Source of the DNA: Manduca sexta
Lineage: Eukaryota; Arthropoda; Insecta; Lepidoptera; Sphingidae
DNA: 64,000 nucleotides
Assembly (NCBI RefSeq): GCF_014839805.1
Contig: NC_051124.1
Coordinates: 6,448,001 to 6,512,000 of the forward strand
Direction of reading: 5' to 3'
The notes under the pieces are model-generated. The model was given only the letters and a program-made list of their open reading frames with translations. It ran no database searches and had not been told where the DNA came from. Shown here piece after piece: positions 1-12,099 of this stretch. Position 1 is the first letter of the stretch. Each line of letters begins with the position of its first letter. A program made the translations under genes and the position numbers.

Positions 1-1542
1 TATGCAAGCATCTTAGCTGTTTTTATAGTAAAAAACCGCACAAGTGCGAGTTGTACTCGTGCATCGAGGCTTCCTCACAACCTAGGTAGGTACAATAAGA
101 AAGTGTACAACATTATTGCTCTAACTATAAGACAAACTAGGTTAAAGGAGTAACTTAACTTTGCCGTTCGATCCTTAGATACGGTTATTGCATCGATTGC
201 AAATAAAGAGTGTGTAATTTTTTTAACAAAATGTTGAAATTAATAGATACGGGTTTTATTTATAAATTTTTGCCTTTACATGTATCGTAAGGTCACTGTT
301 TCTAGAAAATTTCATGATTCTAAGTCAAGGAAAAGTACCCTATAGTTTACGATTCCTTCGAGAAGATCGCAAAATATGTGACAAAAATTTTGGTTGCATT
401 GAATTAAAAGACATTATTTTACAGCTAAAACAAATATTTGATATAAATTTCAACTTGGGATCTCTAAGCGTTACTGACAAAAAAAAACATTTACAGCCAG
501 ACATACGACATAGTGATCCCAAAAAGGTTTCTTTGAGGCACGGAACCCTAAGAGTACAAATTATATTAAAATATTCGTCAATAGAATTTTCCATGATCTA
601 TTTTTATTTCAGCTCGAATATCACAATATAAACTAATAGAATGTACAAAACATGTATCATTTCTTTTCTAGATTTCGTGCCTAAAGGTGGGAACGGAACA
701 GTCCGTCCGACTGTCACAGATGTTTTCCTCAGGAACTATCGAAGTCTTGACATAGATATTGCATTCTAAAATTTATTACAAATAAACGATATATTTGAAC
801 ATAAGACTCATATTTTATTGTGACTCGCAGTGAGTTTAATTTTCGAATAAAATAATACGATGCATTTCAACGTGGTTTTAAATGTGTTTGGTTACCACAA
901 AAATAATTCCCGTTAGTTTATTTTTTGATAATTGGATTCAGTGAAGTATTTGCCGCCATTCGTAATATTTTAGTATTTTCAGAATTACTTTTAAACTCAG
1001 TACTTTAAAGTTAGATCCAAGTTTAAAAAAATCATCCTACTTTATTTTTAATAAATACCTAATTTGATATATTAAGATACAAAACACAATATCCAGCCAA
1101 ATAATTTGGCAAGCTGCAAAATATTCAGGTACGTGGTGCGTGTGCAATAATCATAAAATAGTTTAGGGACTTTAATTTTTTGTATTATATTATTACTTTC
1201 AAAGAATTTTGATAACATACCTACATTTTGTTGACCGCACCGAAATCCCTAACCTGATATCAGTAATTCGGAGTGTACAGGAATTGAAGATAGATTTTAA
1301 ATTGAAATCGTAGTAAGAGGATTACAAGGCTCTAGGGAAATTTGAATACCTAGTTTTAAAACGTGCTTTATTCCATTCTTACGGTTCCGTAACAAAATTG
1401 GTAATCTTTGTAAATTATAACTAGTACACATAAGCATTGCTCAACCCATTGCAGTTCTTTGTCTTGTAGTATAGTCTTATGAATCGTGAAAAATCTTTTT
1501 TTTTTAATTCGACACTATTCAATAAATTTGAAAGTTTACAAT
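1..1542. other. Non-coding, AT-rich
   Basis: No gene recognised. Apart from the small repeat fragment at 430-560 and a GGTTCCGTAAC word near 1382, nothing stands out. Confidence 0.5.
430..560 (-). repeat. Small fragment of the GGTTCCGTGC repeat type
   Basis: On the minus strand: GGGTTCCGTGCCTCAAAGAA followed by CTTTTTGGGATCACTATGTC. Overlapping frames of 84-105 codons on both strands come from this repeat and are not genes. Confidence 0.35.
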
Positions 1543-1563
1543 ACATAAACTAGTGTTGCCCAA

Positions 1564-1700
1564 ATGCAAGAACAAGACGAGACTTAGCCAGTCTTGGTCT
1601 TGGTCTTGCGCCAATACACCTGATCTTGGTCTTGGTCTTGGTCTTGCGCTCCCAGTCTTGGTCTTGGTCTTGGTCTTGCAGCAAGAGTCTTGCAAGTCTT
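1564..1700. repeat. GTCTTG hexamer array, left subterminal
   Basis: Tandem GGTCTT/GTCTTG units with a few variants, starting with a short complementary GCAAGAACAAGAC run next to the TIR. Subterminal arrays of this kind serve as transposase-binding sites in many hAT elements, but no such role can be shown here. Confidence 0.75.
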
Positions 1701-2068
1701 GCAATTACCTATTAGTCTATTACTATTTATTAAAGTTTACTTTAAATCTTAGAAAAACGTATTAGAATTGGAACATTGTGAGCTTGAATTAACATAGCCA
1801 TAGTAAAGATCAAGCAGATTAATAAATAACTGAAAATTTGATAAGAAATTCGAAAAATCAACTGACCTATATGTCGTTTTCCATGGAAGTAACTGTTTCT
1901 TAATAAACATTTATGATTTATAAGCTTACATTTGCTAAAACATGTAAAACAAATTAATTACAATAACTTGACTGTATTTTAAAGAACAATACTTATCTGT
2001 CTAGAAAGAGATTGAACCTTCAACTTATAAGAAATTTAATAAAAGAGTTTTACGATTTATCATTGTAT

Positions 2069-2250
2069 CCCAAAGTAAAAATGAAAAATTATTATTAATA
2101 TTTCCCAATTGGGACCCGAGTGGGGCCAAAGTGGGAAATCCCAAAGTAAAAATGAAAAATTATTGTTAACATTTCCTAATTGGGGCTTGAGTGGGATTTA
2201 AGTGGGAAATCCCAACGTTGAAATAGTAAATTATTGCTAATAGTTCCGCT
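2069..2250. repeat. 71-bp tandem repeat, about 2.5 copies, inside the hAT-like element
   Basis: Units start CCCAAAGTAAAAATGAAAAA at 2069 and 2140, and a diverged partial unit starts at 2211. The spacing is exactly 71 bases each time. Each unit contains a TCCCAATTGGGA-like palindromic core. Confidence 0.8.
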
Positions 2251-2371
2251 TGAATAAATCTAACTAAGATAAACGAAAAACAGAAACAAATATTAAACAT
2301 TTAACCGCAATATTAGTAATATCATCTAGTTGATTCGATGTATATCAAATAAAGCGACGAATGTAATATTC

Positions 2372-2441
2372 CCGCTTGGACCAGTGGTAACGTGAACGAC
2401 TGATGATCAAGAGGACCCGAGTTCGAGCCCAACTGACGACA
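2372..2441 (+). repeat. tRNA-like (SINE-head-like) segment inside the hAT-like element
   Basis: A Pol III box A-like TGGACCAGTGGT and, about 40 bases later, a good box B (GTTCGAGCC, fitting GWTCRANNC) are spaced as in a tRNA. No complete cloverleaf was verified, so this is a tRNA-derived fragment, not a tRNA gene. Confidence 0.4.
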
Positions 2442-2575
2442 AGGATGCATTCAACCAATAGTTCACTTTCTAATCGAAATATAAAGTTATAGTTACCATC
2501 AGAGTCCGTAATTCAAAATTATTTTTGATTTTTTTGAAATTTTAGATTTTTATAAATTTATATTGGGATCTGATG

Positions 2576-2720
2576 GGGATTTCCCAATTGGGCCCCATTT
2601 GGGATTTCCCAATGGGGGCCCATTTGGGATTTCCCAATGGGGGCCCAAGAGGGCTTTGCGTGACATCCCAAAGTGGGCCCCAAGAGGGAAGCCCAAGAGG
2701 GGCCCCATTGGTCGCACTTT
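2576..2720. repeat. 25-bp GGGCCC-rich tandem repeat inside the hAT-like element
   Basis: GGGATTTCCCAA(T/G)... units start at 2576, 2601 and 2626, exactly 25 bases apart. A degenerate run of GGGCCC and AAGAGGG words follows to about 2720. Both this array and the 71-bp array contain TTCCCAAT(T/G)GGG words, so they may share an origin. Confidence 0.75.
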
Positions 2721-3283
2721 TAAATTTCTAGTCGGGCTATCCTTACCATTTTATCCCAATCGTAATACTACTTGCGTGATCAGTATAATGTATTCATTTT
2801 CATTCTAAGCACTCTGAAACTTATTTATTCTTTGGAACACCTGTAGGTACTCTTAAAATTCGAAATTATTTTGCATGAGTATACCTACGCCCTATGGCGG
2901 CAATCAAAAATAGTGTCAAATGTTATGATTTCGGCGTGGCGGCAACGATTGTTTTAGATTTCAAAAGAAGCCGCCGGCGCGTGTATCATAACCATGTACT
3001 TCCGAAAAGCGGCAAATTTCTTTGAGAAGTAAGTACAAAACCTTTGATGCCGCATTATCAAAGTGCCGATGGTTAAAACATAGCTATGCATGCACTCAGT
3101 TTGATTTTAATAGATATTTTATTATTCGCTATGTTTATGGTCTAAGTTGTAATGCGCATAGGTCCATTTTTTCATATTCTTTGATACAGTTTTTGCGTCT
3201 CATAGAATTCCTAAGCGTACCTACCTATACACCGAACTGTTACACCTAACTACTCAGTGAAATAGCGCTAAGTCCTAGCTGCA

Positions 3284-3436
3284 AGACGCAAGAGTCTTGC
3301 AGGCTATGTCTTGTTCTTGCTCAAGTCTTGCACGGTCAGTCTTGGTCTTGGTCTTGCTAAAAATACGCGGTCTTGTTCTTGGTCTTGGTCTTGCAAAAAC
3401 GCAAGAACAAGACCAAGACTGCAAGACCAAGACTGA
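3284..3436. repeat. GTCTTG hexamer array, right subterminal
   Basis: The same hexamer as at the left end, running as GTCTTG and then switching at about 3397 to the complementary CAAGAC form before the TIR. The array therefore contains a built-in fold-back. Confidence 0.75.
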
Positions 3437-3459
3437 ATTTGGGCAACACTAACATAAAC

Positions 3460-4627
3460 GCTTTACCAAAATAAATATTTACGTTATTGCTTTATTTATT
3501 TACTAACATTTTTTTAAATTATTAAAATGCATTATAATGACTTTACTTACCAAAAAAATATCTCAATGACTGTTAAACACGAAGAACTAATTAACATCAG
3601 CTTGAATGAAAAGATGGCATTGCAGTCAAAAGGCTAACGACGCATTCATTACAGACTAAGCTTTTCCTTTTGACGTTCCTACGTCGTAAGACGATGAGAC
3701 CGGATGAAATATAATAAAAGTAGGTTATTCAGCGCGTTTAATATCAATAGAATTTACAAGGAGCACGTTCTTATACAGTATACAGTGTATACCCGTACTG
3801 GCGGTGTCAGTTGTATCAATTTTCCCTCGAGACGTCGTCGGAGCTCCCTCCGCCGTGGACAAATAAAATCAATTTATTTTCATGTCGCCATGCCAATGTT
3901 ATTGTGTATATAAGAAAACACTGAACATTTAAGAGTATATTTTGTTATGTAACACTCGTTGTAATGAACCGTGGACGTTATAAACTGAGTACGGATGCGT
4001 ATGTTTTGAAACAAGACACAATTTTATGCCGCTTTTTTTTTAAATCTTTATTTAAGGAGCTTGGTCGATATTCTGCTCCAAGATTTTTGTTTTATGATAA
4101 ACAAATTGTCGGATTTGTGTTACGTATTGTAGGTGTGCTTGTAGCTCTATCATTCCCAGCTCCCGATGTTAGTATGGGAATGACACGGCAATAACTATAA
4201 TATATTGCCTCGTACCCTTTGTACGGTTGGAGCGATTAGGGCGTTGATTCATGTTCTACCTGCGTATTTTTCCGACAGCCGGATTAATACCAAGTGAAAA
4301 TAAGTTGTTACGTTAATTCGCCTGGTTGTATGTACAACACTACATTAAATGAATAAATCTTAGAATCGATTTCGGAGACTCGTTTAGCCACCTTTGTTGA
4401 AAATTTCATGAATTTCTTATACATAGTTACTACAATGGCCGTCATATTTACTGGTACAATACTGTAATGCACCAAAAATTGAGAAATTGAAGCTCAAAAA
4501 ATTAAATACTTACTACTTACATTTGTTTTAGCATAAATAATTTACAACTAACGCTGAAGTTTATTTACAATTGTACAGTTTTTCAAGTATTCACCAATCA
4601 ATTTTACTTGAGCATTTTATATAGAAA
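3460..4627. other. Non-coding between two transposons
   Basis: Short open frames only. Words such as CCCTCGAGACGTCGTCGGAG (near 3823) are locally GC-richer, but no exon with good splice sites was found. Confidence 0.45.
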
Positions 4628-5621
4628 CTAGCTTTTGCCCGCGGCTCCGCCCGCGTTATAAAGTTTTTCAGGCTAAAGTTTTCCGTTATAAAAGTAGTAG
4701 TTTCCCGGGAGCCTATGTTCTTCCCAGGGTCTCAAACTGTCTCCATACCAAATTTCATCCTAATACATTTGGTAGTTTTTGAGTTTAACACGTTCAGACA
4801 GATGCAGCGGGGGACTTTGTTTTATAATATATTTTTTAGAACTTTTTAAGTGGAACAATCCCATCATACATCATTGTTGCATAACTTTAACCGTTTACGC
4901 AGCGCAGGCAACGGAAGCTCTCAAAACTAATAATTTTCTCAGTTTTTGCAACATGTTTCATTACTGCTGCGCTCCTATTGGTCATAGCGTGATGATATAT
5001 AGCCTATAGCACTCCAGGAACAAAGGGCTATGCAACACAAAAAGATTTTTTCAGTTCAAACCGGTAGTTCCTGAGATTAGCCATTACTGCTCCGCTCCTA
5101 TTGGTCATAGCGTGATGATATATAGCTTATAGCGGTCCACAAATAAAGGGCTATCCAACACAAAACGAATTTTTTAGTTGAAACCGGTAGTTCCTGAGAT
5201 TAGCCATTACTGCTCCGCTCCTATTGGTCATAGCGTGATGATATATGACTTTGAGCACTCCACAAACAAAGGAGTATTCAACACAAAAAGAATTTTTCAC
5301 TTCGAATCGGTAGTTCCTGAGATTAGCCATTACTGCTCCGCTCCTATTGAATAAAGCGTGATGATATATAGCCTATAGCACTCCACGAACAAAGGACTAT
5401 CCAACGCAAAAAGATTTTTTAAGTTTGGACCGGTAGTTCCTGAGATAAGCCATTACTGCTCCGCTCCTATTGGGTATAGCGTGATGATATATAGCCTATA
5501 GCACTCCACGAACAAAGGGCTATCCAAGGCAAAAAGAATTTTTCGGTTTGGACCGGTAGTTCCTGAGAATAGCGCGTTCAAACAAACAAACAAACTCTTC
5601 AGCTTTATATAATAGTATAGA
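4628..5621 (-). mobile_element. Non-autonomous Helitron-like element, 994 bp
   Basis: Read on the minus strand, it starts TCTATACTATTATATAAAGC and ends in a GC-rich stretch followed by CTAG. It is flanked by A on the 5' side and T on the 3' side, with no target duplication. That is the Helitron rule (5' TC, 3' CTRR, insertion between A and T). There is no Rep/helicase ORF. More than half of its length is the 123-bp array described separately. Confidence 0.7.
4961..5575. repeat. Five-copy 123-bp tandem array within the Helitron-like element
   Basis: The word TTACTGCTCCGCTCCTATTG (first copy has one change) begins at 4961, 5084, 5207, 5330 and 5453. All five spacings are exactly 123 bases. Units differ at scattered positions, so the array is not an assembly collapse. 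It ends where the element's conserved 5' end (CTGAAGAGTTTG on the minus strand) begins. Confidence 0.9.
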
Positions 5622-5638
5622 TTTATGTTTAATTGAAG

Positions 5639-5950
5639 CGGCGATAGCCTAGTTGGGTGGGGAACAGACTGCCAAGACGAATGTCCGCAGGTTCAAATCC
5701 CAAGGGCACACACCTCTAACTTTTCTAAAATCATGTGTGTATTCTTTGTGAATTTATCGTTCGCTTTAACGGTGAAGGAAAACATCGTGAGGAAACCTGC
5801 ACATCTGAGAAGTTCTCTATAGGAATTTCGAAGGTGTGTGAAGTCTACCAATCCGCACTAGGCCAGCGTGGTGGACTAAGGCCTAATCCCTCTCAGTAGT
5901 AGAGGAGGCCCGTGCTCAGCAGTGGGTGAATATAATACAGGGCTAATATT
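5639..5950 (+). repeat. SINE family C, full-length copy 1 (tRNA head, RTE-like tail)
   Basis: A tRNA-derived head has box A (TAGCCTAGTTGGG, 5645-5657) and box B (GGTTCAAATCC, 5690-5700). A body and a tail follow, the tail reading CTCAGTAGTAGAGGAGGCCC...CAGGGCT. It lies 17 bases past the Helitron-like element. Homologous copies are at 22101-22428, 31602-31816 and 62680-63012. Confidence 0.75.
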
Positions 5951-7349
5951 ATTATATAAAGTTACCGTTATATTAAATTTAAAAATGGCATAGTAAGAAT
6001 TGTATATATTAGGAACACCTCTCAATATTATGTACCAATGGAGGGAGGGAAACGATTCAAGAAAGGGAACAGTATGTGCTCGAAGCGACGCGACGCCTAC
6101 CTATATTGTAGCGCGTCGAATGACGACGTATTACATTCTTTAAGAAAGTCTCGCTCGCGTTCTGAACTCGATGTATCGGGTATCTGTATTGTAGTTGAGT
6201 GACATCTAGGGCGGAAATCAACGGGTAGCAGGGTGAGCTTCACGAACGCTGGCAAACTCAACGGGAAATATGTTTAATTTTGAATCATGGTTTTCTTAAA
6301 TGGATAAAATATTTGTTTATTTTTTATACTTCTATACAGTAACAGTAATGTTAAGTATCCATATTACATGTACGTAATTTTCTTTAAGGTTGAATCCACA
6401 CTAGGTTGTACATGTCATATAGCCATTGGTTTTAATTTCACAATAATAATATGTTCAGAATCAGACTTTATGAGCTTGATGATGATGATGACGACATAAT
6501 ATGATAATAATACTTCAATGATAGATTTTTAAAATTTGTCTCGTTATCTCATTGTTCCTAATACTAACAACACAAGATGATGTGATTGTTGGTTGTTTAT
6601 ATTAGATTTTTCTTTTTTAATTTTAGGTGTCACCTTAATCAAGTGTCATCGAACGGACCGCCCTCTTCGTCCTCCCTAATTACGCCACTGTCTGGCGTAC
6701 TTACTTAAAAGGTGAATTTATCATTTTTGTTACTATTATATTTCAAGTTATAAATTTATTTTATAGTCGTTAACACACAAAAGCACTGCACAGAAAGTCT
6801 CTAAATAGGTTTTATGATAATTGTGTTGTAAAATTCTAATCCAATGTTCTTTGATGATGAAGACGTTTTTTTTTAATAGGTATATACATAATACATACTT
6901 TAGTTTGTTGTTTTTATAAAGGATGTAACTATAAAGCTCTTGTTATGATGTCAAGTTACAGTGACCTCTATATTTCGCTTTAAAGTACGTATATGTCCTG
7001 GAAAAGAATATAAATGAATTGACCTCTGGTTCTTTAATAGCATCCCTACTAGTATCAAGAGCCTAGCAAAATTTGAACTAAATATGTCAAAGGTATTTTA
7101 AAAGTAGTTATAAACTCGTAAAACGTCATCAAAAAATTGTGCCGCGTAACTACGAAAACTATCCAATCAATTTGAAAAACTCTTTGATCTATGGATATTG
7201 GATAGGCGTTCTAACACGCAATATTTTTTCAGAGCTTCACGATACGCATTCACAAACCAACTCGCGGGTAGCTTGTAACAACAAATGAATGACCAAACTG
7301 TTTTCGTATGGAAATCATTTTTATACAATATAAATACCATGATACCAGA
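5951..7349. other. Non-coding
   Basis: A locally GC-richer patch at about 6075-6250 (GAAGCGACGCGACGCC...TCGAATGACGACG) and a short GAT repeat at 6477-6492. No gene or known repeat assigned. Confidence 0.45.
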
Positions 7350-7632
7350 TCTGTATTCACAGTGTCCTATTGCTGTTCACGGGCTTCCTCTACTACTGAA
7401 TGTTAGGCCTTAATCCTCTACAGAAATAGAACAGTTTGTCAGACTTCATATACCGTCAAAATTTGTAGATAGTTTACCGCGATGTTTTCTTTACCGTTAA
7501 AGCAAACCATAATAAATAAAGAATACACGTACATAACTCCGATAAGTCATAGAGCACAGGCATGCCTTGGATTTGAACCTACGGACCTCAGTCTCAGCAG
7601 TACGTACAATGCGCAACAAGGCTTCGCTATAA
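7350..7632 (-). repeat. Old, degenerate SINE family C copy
   Basis: Antisense similarity runs through the whole family, from the tail (CTCTACTACTGA...TTAGGCCTTAATCC) through GATGTTTTC...ACCGTTAAAGCAA to the box B-like GATTTGAACCTACGGAC. Many substitutions show it is older than the other copies. Confidence 0.5.
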
Positions 7633-7639
7633 CTAATTG

Positions 7640-10600
7640 TTTCAACTTACACCACATTATTATTATAATTTCCTCGGTGTCTAACTAAATTGCCAGTTCA
7701 TTGTCGGGAAACGGTAAATGAATGATCCTAGTTGGCAGTGAGATTCCTTGGCAAAAATTATTTATTCATGTGGGCAATGTAGACGAGATCTCTCGTGTCC
7801 GTTGAATTAGCAATGTCGGGTACTGCTGACTTAAGGGATTTATTAGGATTCTTTCAGCTCTTGACGGGAATTCTGGCAAAAAGGCACAAATAATATAGTT
7901 TCAGGCTATATTAATGGGCATGGGTTTATATGGCACTACGCAAGGTGCGTTGTTGATTAAATCATGTTTTATTTTCACCAACGAAAATCAATTAATTCCT
8001 TGCAATGGATAGTGTTTTGTTTGAATAAAGAAGAGCAGTTAAAATCGCATTAAAATAACTGTGAAAAATTAAATATGTAAATCGACGCGATCAAAATATA
8101 TAACCATTTATGTCAAATATTTTGCGATTTTACAAGGGTTTCAAAATTTATAGGGCACTTTTCGTTGACTTAGTATGATGACATTCGGCAAGAAGCAATG
8201 TCTTACAGCCGGTGCAAAGAAAATAATTAGTTTTTTTCCTGCAATCTCTTGTTTTTCAGGATATAAAGAACGTACGAATTTTCTTCACCGCATTCTCGTA
8301 AGTGTATTACTGGTGTATGATAATTATATATAGGTATGAATTACTTGATACCGCAGCTATGAAACGGATTAATGCGGATATTTGGCGGGAATTATTACTA
8401 AACCGTTTACCTTAGAAATTCCTTTTATTAAGCAACAAACTCATCGTCGAGAACAAAAGGATAAGAATGTTTTAAATTAGTTTTGGGTGTTTAAATTATT
8501 GTTTATTGAAACGATTAAATCAGTGGTTATTGTTCATAATCAGTTTAGATTTTTGAATGCTATTCAAGTATGTTAATTGTAGATTCAGCGTTAATTGAAC
8601 ATAATTTTTATTAACGACCTAACTTCGAAAAATATTAAAGATTTAGAGCTTTACGTGCCATATTAATAGGTGCAAATCAGTTTCGCTCTGAAGTCCGATA
8701 TAGTCTGAGACACCGTCAAATTAAGGTCGGCATCTTTAGATCACCGCTACCTAATAAACCTATATTTATTTCAGCTCAAAATATTTTAAGTTACAATATG
8801 TGACAGATTTTGATAACTGAGTTTTTTATCCAAATAGCGCCGACCCAGCTGAAAACAACCGCTTAATTGACAGCTTAAGCTTGTTGTAAAAAAATTGCTT
8901 TATTCATCACGTAGGCTAACATACTTGCACTCACTATATATAAGTTGATAAGTCAAGGTACATGAGAATATTTAATTATTATTTAAATAAAGTCGTTTAC
9001 ATAACTGAAGACATTTTATATGGGACATAAAATAAATGAAAGAATATAAAGTAAACAAAGAAGCTAAAGTTGGCAGGAAAGAAGAAATACAAAAGATGTA
9101 TGTAATGTGTTTTTGAGTTCAATACTAATACTTATTTCTTATTGCACGGTTCAAGATTTTTTTTCTGTTTTACATCTGCACTAGTTTTTACATCATAAAT
9201 GGCTTCCTTTCGAAACTGTCAAATGCACATAAAAAATAAATTATCTGCCATCAAGCAAATGAATATTTTCCGATAATAACATTTTTTATCTCACCGTAAG
9301 CTGAGAAAATTGGTCCATAAATATGCTTGGGAATAGAAATTGACGGCGGGATTACCGTTGGTCGGTGCATTATCTGCATTGCAACGACTTTTTCCAGCAT
9401 TGCGATGGAATTAATTATTTTGTAGACAGGTACGCGGGTTAATTTCCTCCAGTTTATTTCCACTACTTAAGAGTTTTTACTGGTGTAGATTCGAATACAA
9501 AATTTAAATAGTGTGAGAATATTCAACATTTCTAAGTAGAAATTAATGGAATGTGCCCCAAGTTTTCGATTAAATTGGGAACAAAATACGCAATATGTTT
9601 ATAAATATTTTAAAGGCACGTATAAATCTACATGTCTACAGCTGTCTTCACATATAGCTAAAATCGTCCAAAAATAAGCAAACATCTTACGAAATATAAC
9701 GTAAAAGCGAAATAATCGAAAAAGTAAAGTTACTAGTCAATATCAAACTGATTTAATCGTAATGTCCCATTACTGCAGGTTTTATTTGGTTATTAAATTG
9801 CTTTCTTTATTGTCTGTGTTTGTCAGTTTAGTCAGTAAGATTCTAATTTAAACAAACGTCCCAATGAGCAGCAACATATAACACTACTACTATACTATAA
9901 TTTGGATTACTGTTGACACCGACATTGTGCAACACCCTGTATACGTATAAACATATATTTTAACTACAATGCATCATGTTGGTAATATTCTAATGAAACA
10001 AAGTCCCCGTTCGATAAAATAATATATTGCCAACATGTACTAAAACGTTGGTATGGAAGTAAATAAATAAACCTTTTTTATATTATTACTAAATCCTGTA
10101 TAGAAATATACCTATTGTGGAGACTTTAGCCGCTTTTTATAGTAAGGACTAATAATAATATAAATAATATATTTGTGCACAAAAAGTTTACATGTTCATA
10201 TACAAAGCTATTTAGTCGTGCGTAATGGAGTACACAGTCATTCGAGTTAAATAATGTTTTATTTTTTACATTTGATTTTAAAAGTATTCGTGTTGATTGG
10301 TTTACAAATAATTCAACGATGAATTATTTTAAAATCTTTTAACTTTATTTATACATATTGAAATATTTATTTTGAAGTGAATTGTTTGTGATAAATTATT
10401 ATTGAGTTTAATTAGTTTAATTTAATGATATAATTAATATAATACGTATATAATGTATGTAAGTACTCTGAAAAACAAAACATACATTTTTGGAGAGTTA
10501 TACAAAAAAGGAGGATGGTTTCATGCTTTATTTATAAAAGTGACATTACGATGTTAGTACACGACCCGATAAAATCATTACTAGGATACGATGATATCGT

Positions 10601-12070
10601 TTCCGCTTCGCTAGACATTCTAAATCCGATAACAGATGGCTATTCTAGCTGAGTTGGTAATGCAGCGACACAAGATTCAGGATGTGATAAGTACAGAACA
10701 CACTTAGTAGGTAATTAGATATTGATTGACACGATCTCTATACATCCGGATTCATACGGTATAATTTAGTCGACTGGCGACGGTAAATCTCTCGTCAATC
10801 GCCTCTTTGTTAGACCGTGTCCGAAAAAATAAACACCACTATCAAAATAATAGTTGCCTTGGTAACAACTGAAAGATTAATAGTAAATTTTTTTGCCAAC
10901 AAACTGATAGCCTGTGACCGCTCAACAGTCATAGATAATATTAGACCCATAAAAATTATCGTAACTTTTCCTACTTTCAACTTTGACATTGGCAAAATCA
11001 TCGTCTGCCAACGATGGAGCCACAATCAACAATTGAATTGAATTGATAACGCGTGAGCTCGAGGTTATATTTTCTTTTTCGGGACTCATTTATTTCAGTG
11101 TTATTTAACTAATAAATATAACGTTTAAGTGAAAATAAGAAAGCGTAAACAAAACTTTTGAAACAAGATCAATTAAACTTGGTTGCGTATATATTGGTAC
11201 GTCTAGAGGGTACAATTGCAAACTACTTTCAAAGTCAATATTTCGCAAAGTGAAAGTGGATACAAACCCCAACTTATAACAAACAGGAACGAGTGAAAAG
11301 TCTTTCTAAGCATTTACAACTTATAATATAAACAATATTTTCATAGTATTCGACCTGATTTTTTTTATACGGGGATGACAATGACTTTTCCGCATCTGAT
11401 GATAAGTGGAATAAGGTTTATGTAGAATGACGACTGATGAGAGGTGATATACCCCGGACCCGTCGACATAATTATGCCGGCCTGTTTGAACCGGATATAC
11501 ACAGGCTGATCCCTGAAAGCGACATACTTTCATGGGCCACTATGAAAGGTTTAAGTATCTTATGTACAGTGGTCGGTTGGTTATAGGATATATTTTGTAT
11601 CCAGGCGGATACAAAATATATCCTATAACCAGCGACGTGGCAGGTCTGGAAATCGGTAGAGGAGGATCGATATTCAGGAATGGACTTCCTGTTGGTAATG
11701 ATTATAAGTTATATAGGTAGTATGGGTGAACTCAGCTATATGAAAATTAAGAATCATTGGAATTATAAATTAATTTCGCTACAAACAAAAAATATGTTGG
11801 ATGCTGATATTTGCGAAGTGTAGAAGTAAAATTCTTCATTGGTAAATCTATCCGAACTGCACTCCATTTACCTTATTTAGAAGTTTCAGCCTTTTTATAT
11901 CGTTTGCTTCGCACACTGACCTTGCATCTGCAAGCCGCATATCACTTAGGGAAGTGTAATAAACCGCAGAGCGTCACTCGATTCGCTGCGACTAATTTGA
12001 TAGCACCCAAATACAGCGCTGCATTTCAGCTTTGGCTGCATAATAGCATATAACAGGATAATAATATTAT
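7640..12070. other. Long non-coding stretch
   Basis: AT-rich with many stops in all frames. Apart from the hairpin at 11578, only an ACACCCTGTATA word near 9942 (a mariner-end-like motif without a partner) was noticed. The overlapping frames at 10810-11041 look like chance. Confidence 0.45.
11578..11631. repeat. Perfect 25-bp hairpin with 4-base loop
   Basis: Arms 11578-11602 and 11607-11631 are exact reverse complements around AGGC. The surrounding sequence (11370-11720) resembles a dispersed repeat, but its family is not recognised. Confidence 0.95.
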
Positions 12071-12099
12071 TGTTTAAGTACGTTTATTACATCAACAGT

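Larger units (their letters stand above)
1551..3451. mobile_element. Non-autonomous hAT-like element with 8-bp target duplication
   Basis: The element is 1901 bp, bounded by perfect 15-bp terminal inverted repeats starting TAGTGTTGCCC (1551-1565 and 3437-3451). The direct repeat ACATAAAC flanks it at 1543-1550 and 3452-3459. An 8-bp duplication with TIRs beginning (C/T)AG is the hallmark of the hAT superfamily. No transposase ORF is present. Just inside each end lie arrays of a GTCTTG hexamer and its complement, and the interior holds two further tandem arrays and a tRNA-like segment. It must be mobilised in trans. The superfamily rests on TSD length and TIR form, not on protein. Confidence 0.8.

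Noticed and set aside
314..631. 105-codon plus-strand frame near the window start
   Set aside because: It overlaps a dispersed repeat fragment and has no recognisable domain or splice context.
1519..1765. Frames rich in Leu/Val/Gly (plus) or Thr/Lys/Arg/Pro (minus)
   Set aside because: They are translations of the GTCTTG hexamer array.
5639..5710. Possible functional tRNA gene
   Set aside because: Box A and box B are present, but the same segment recurs with a long shared body and tail at other loci, so it is a SINE head.
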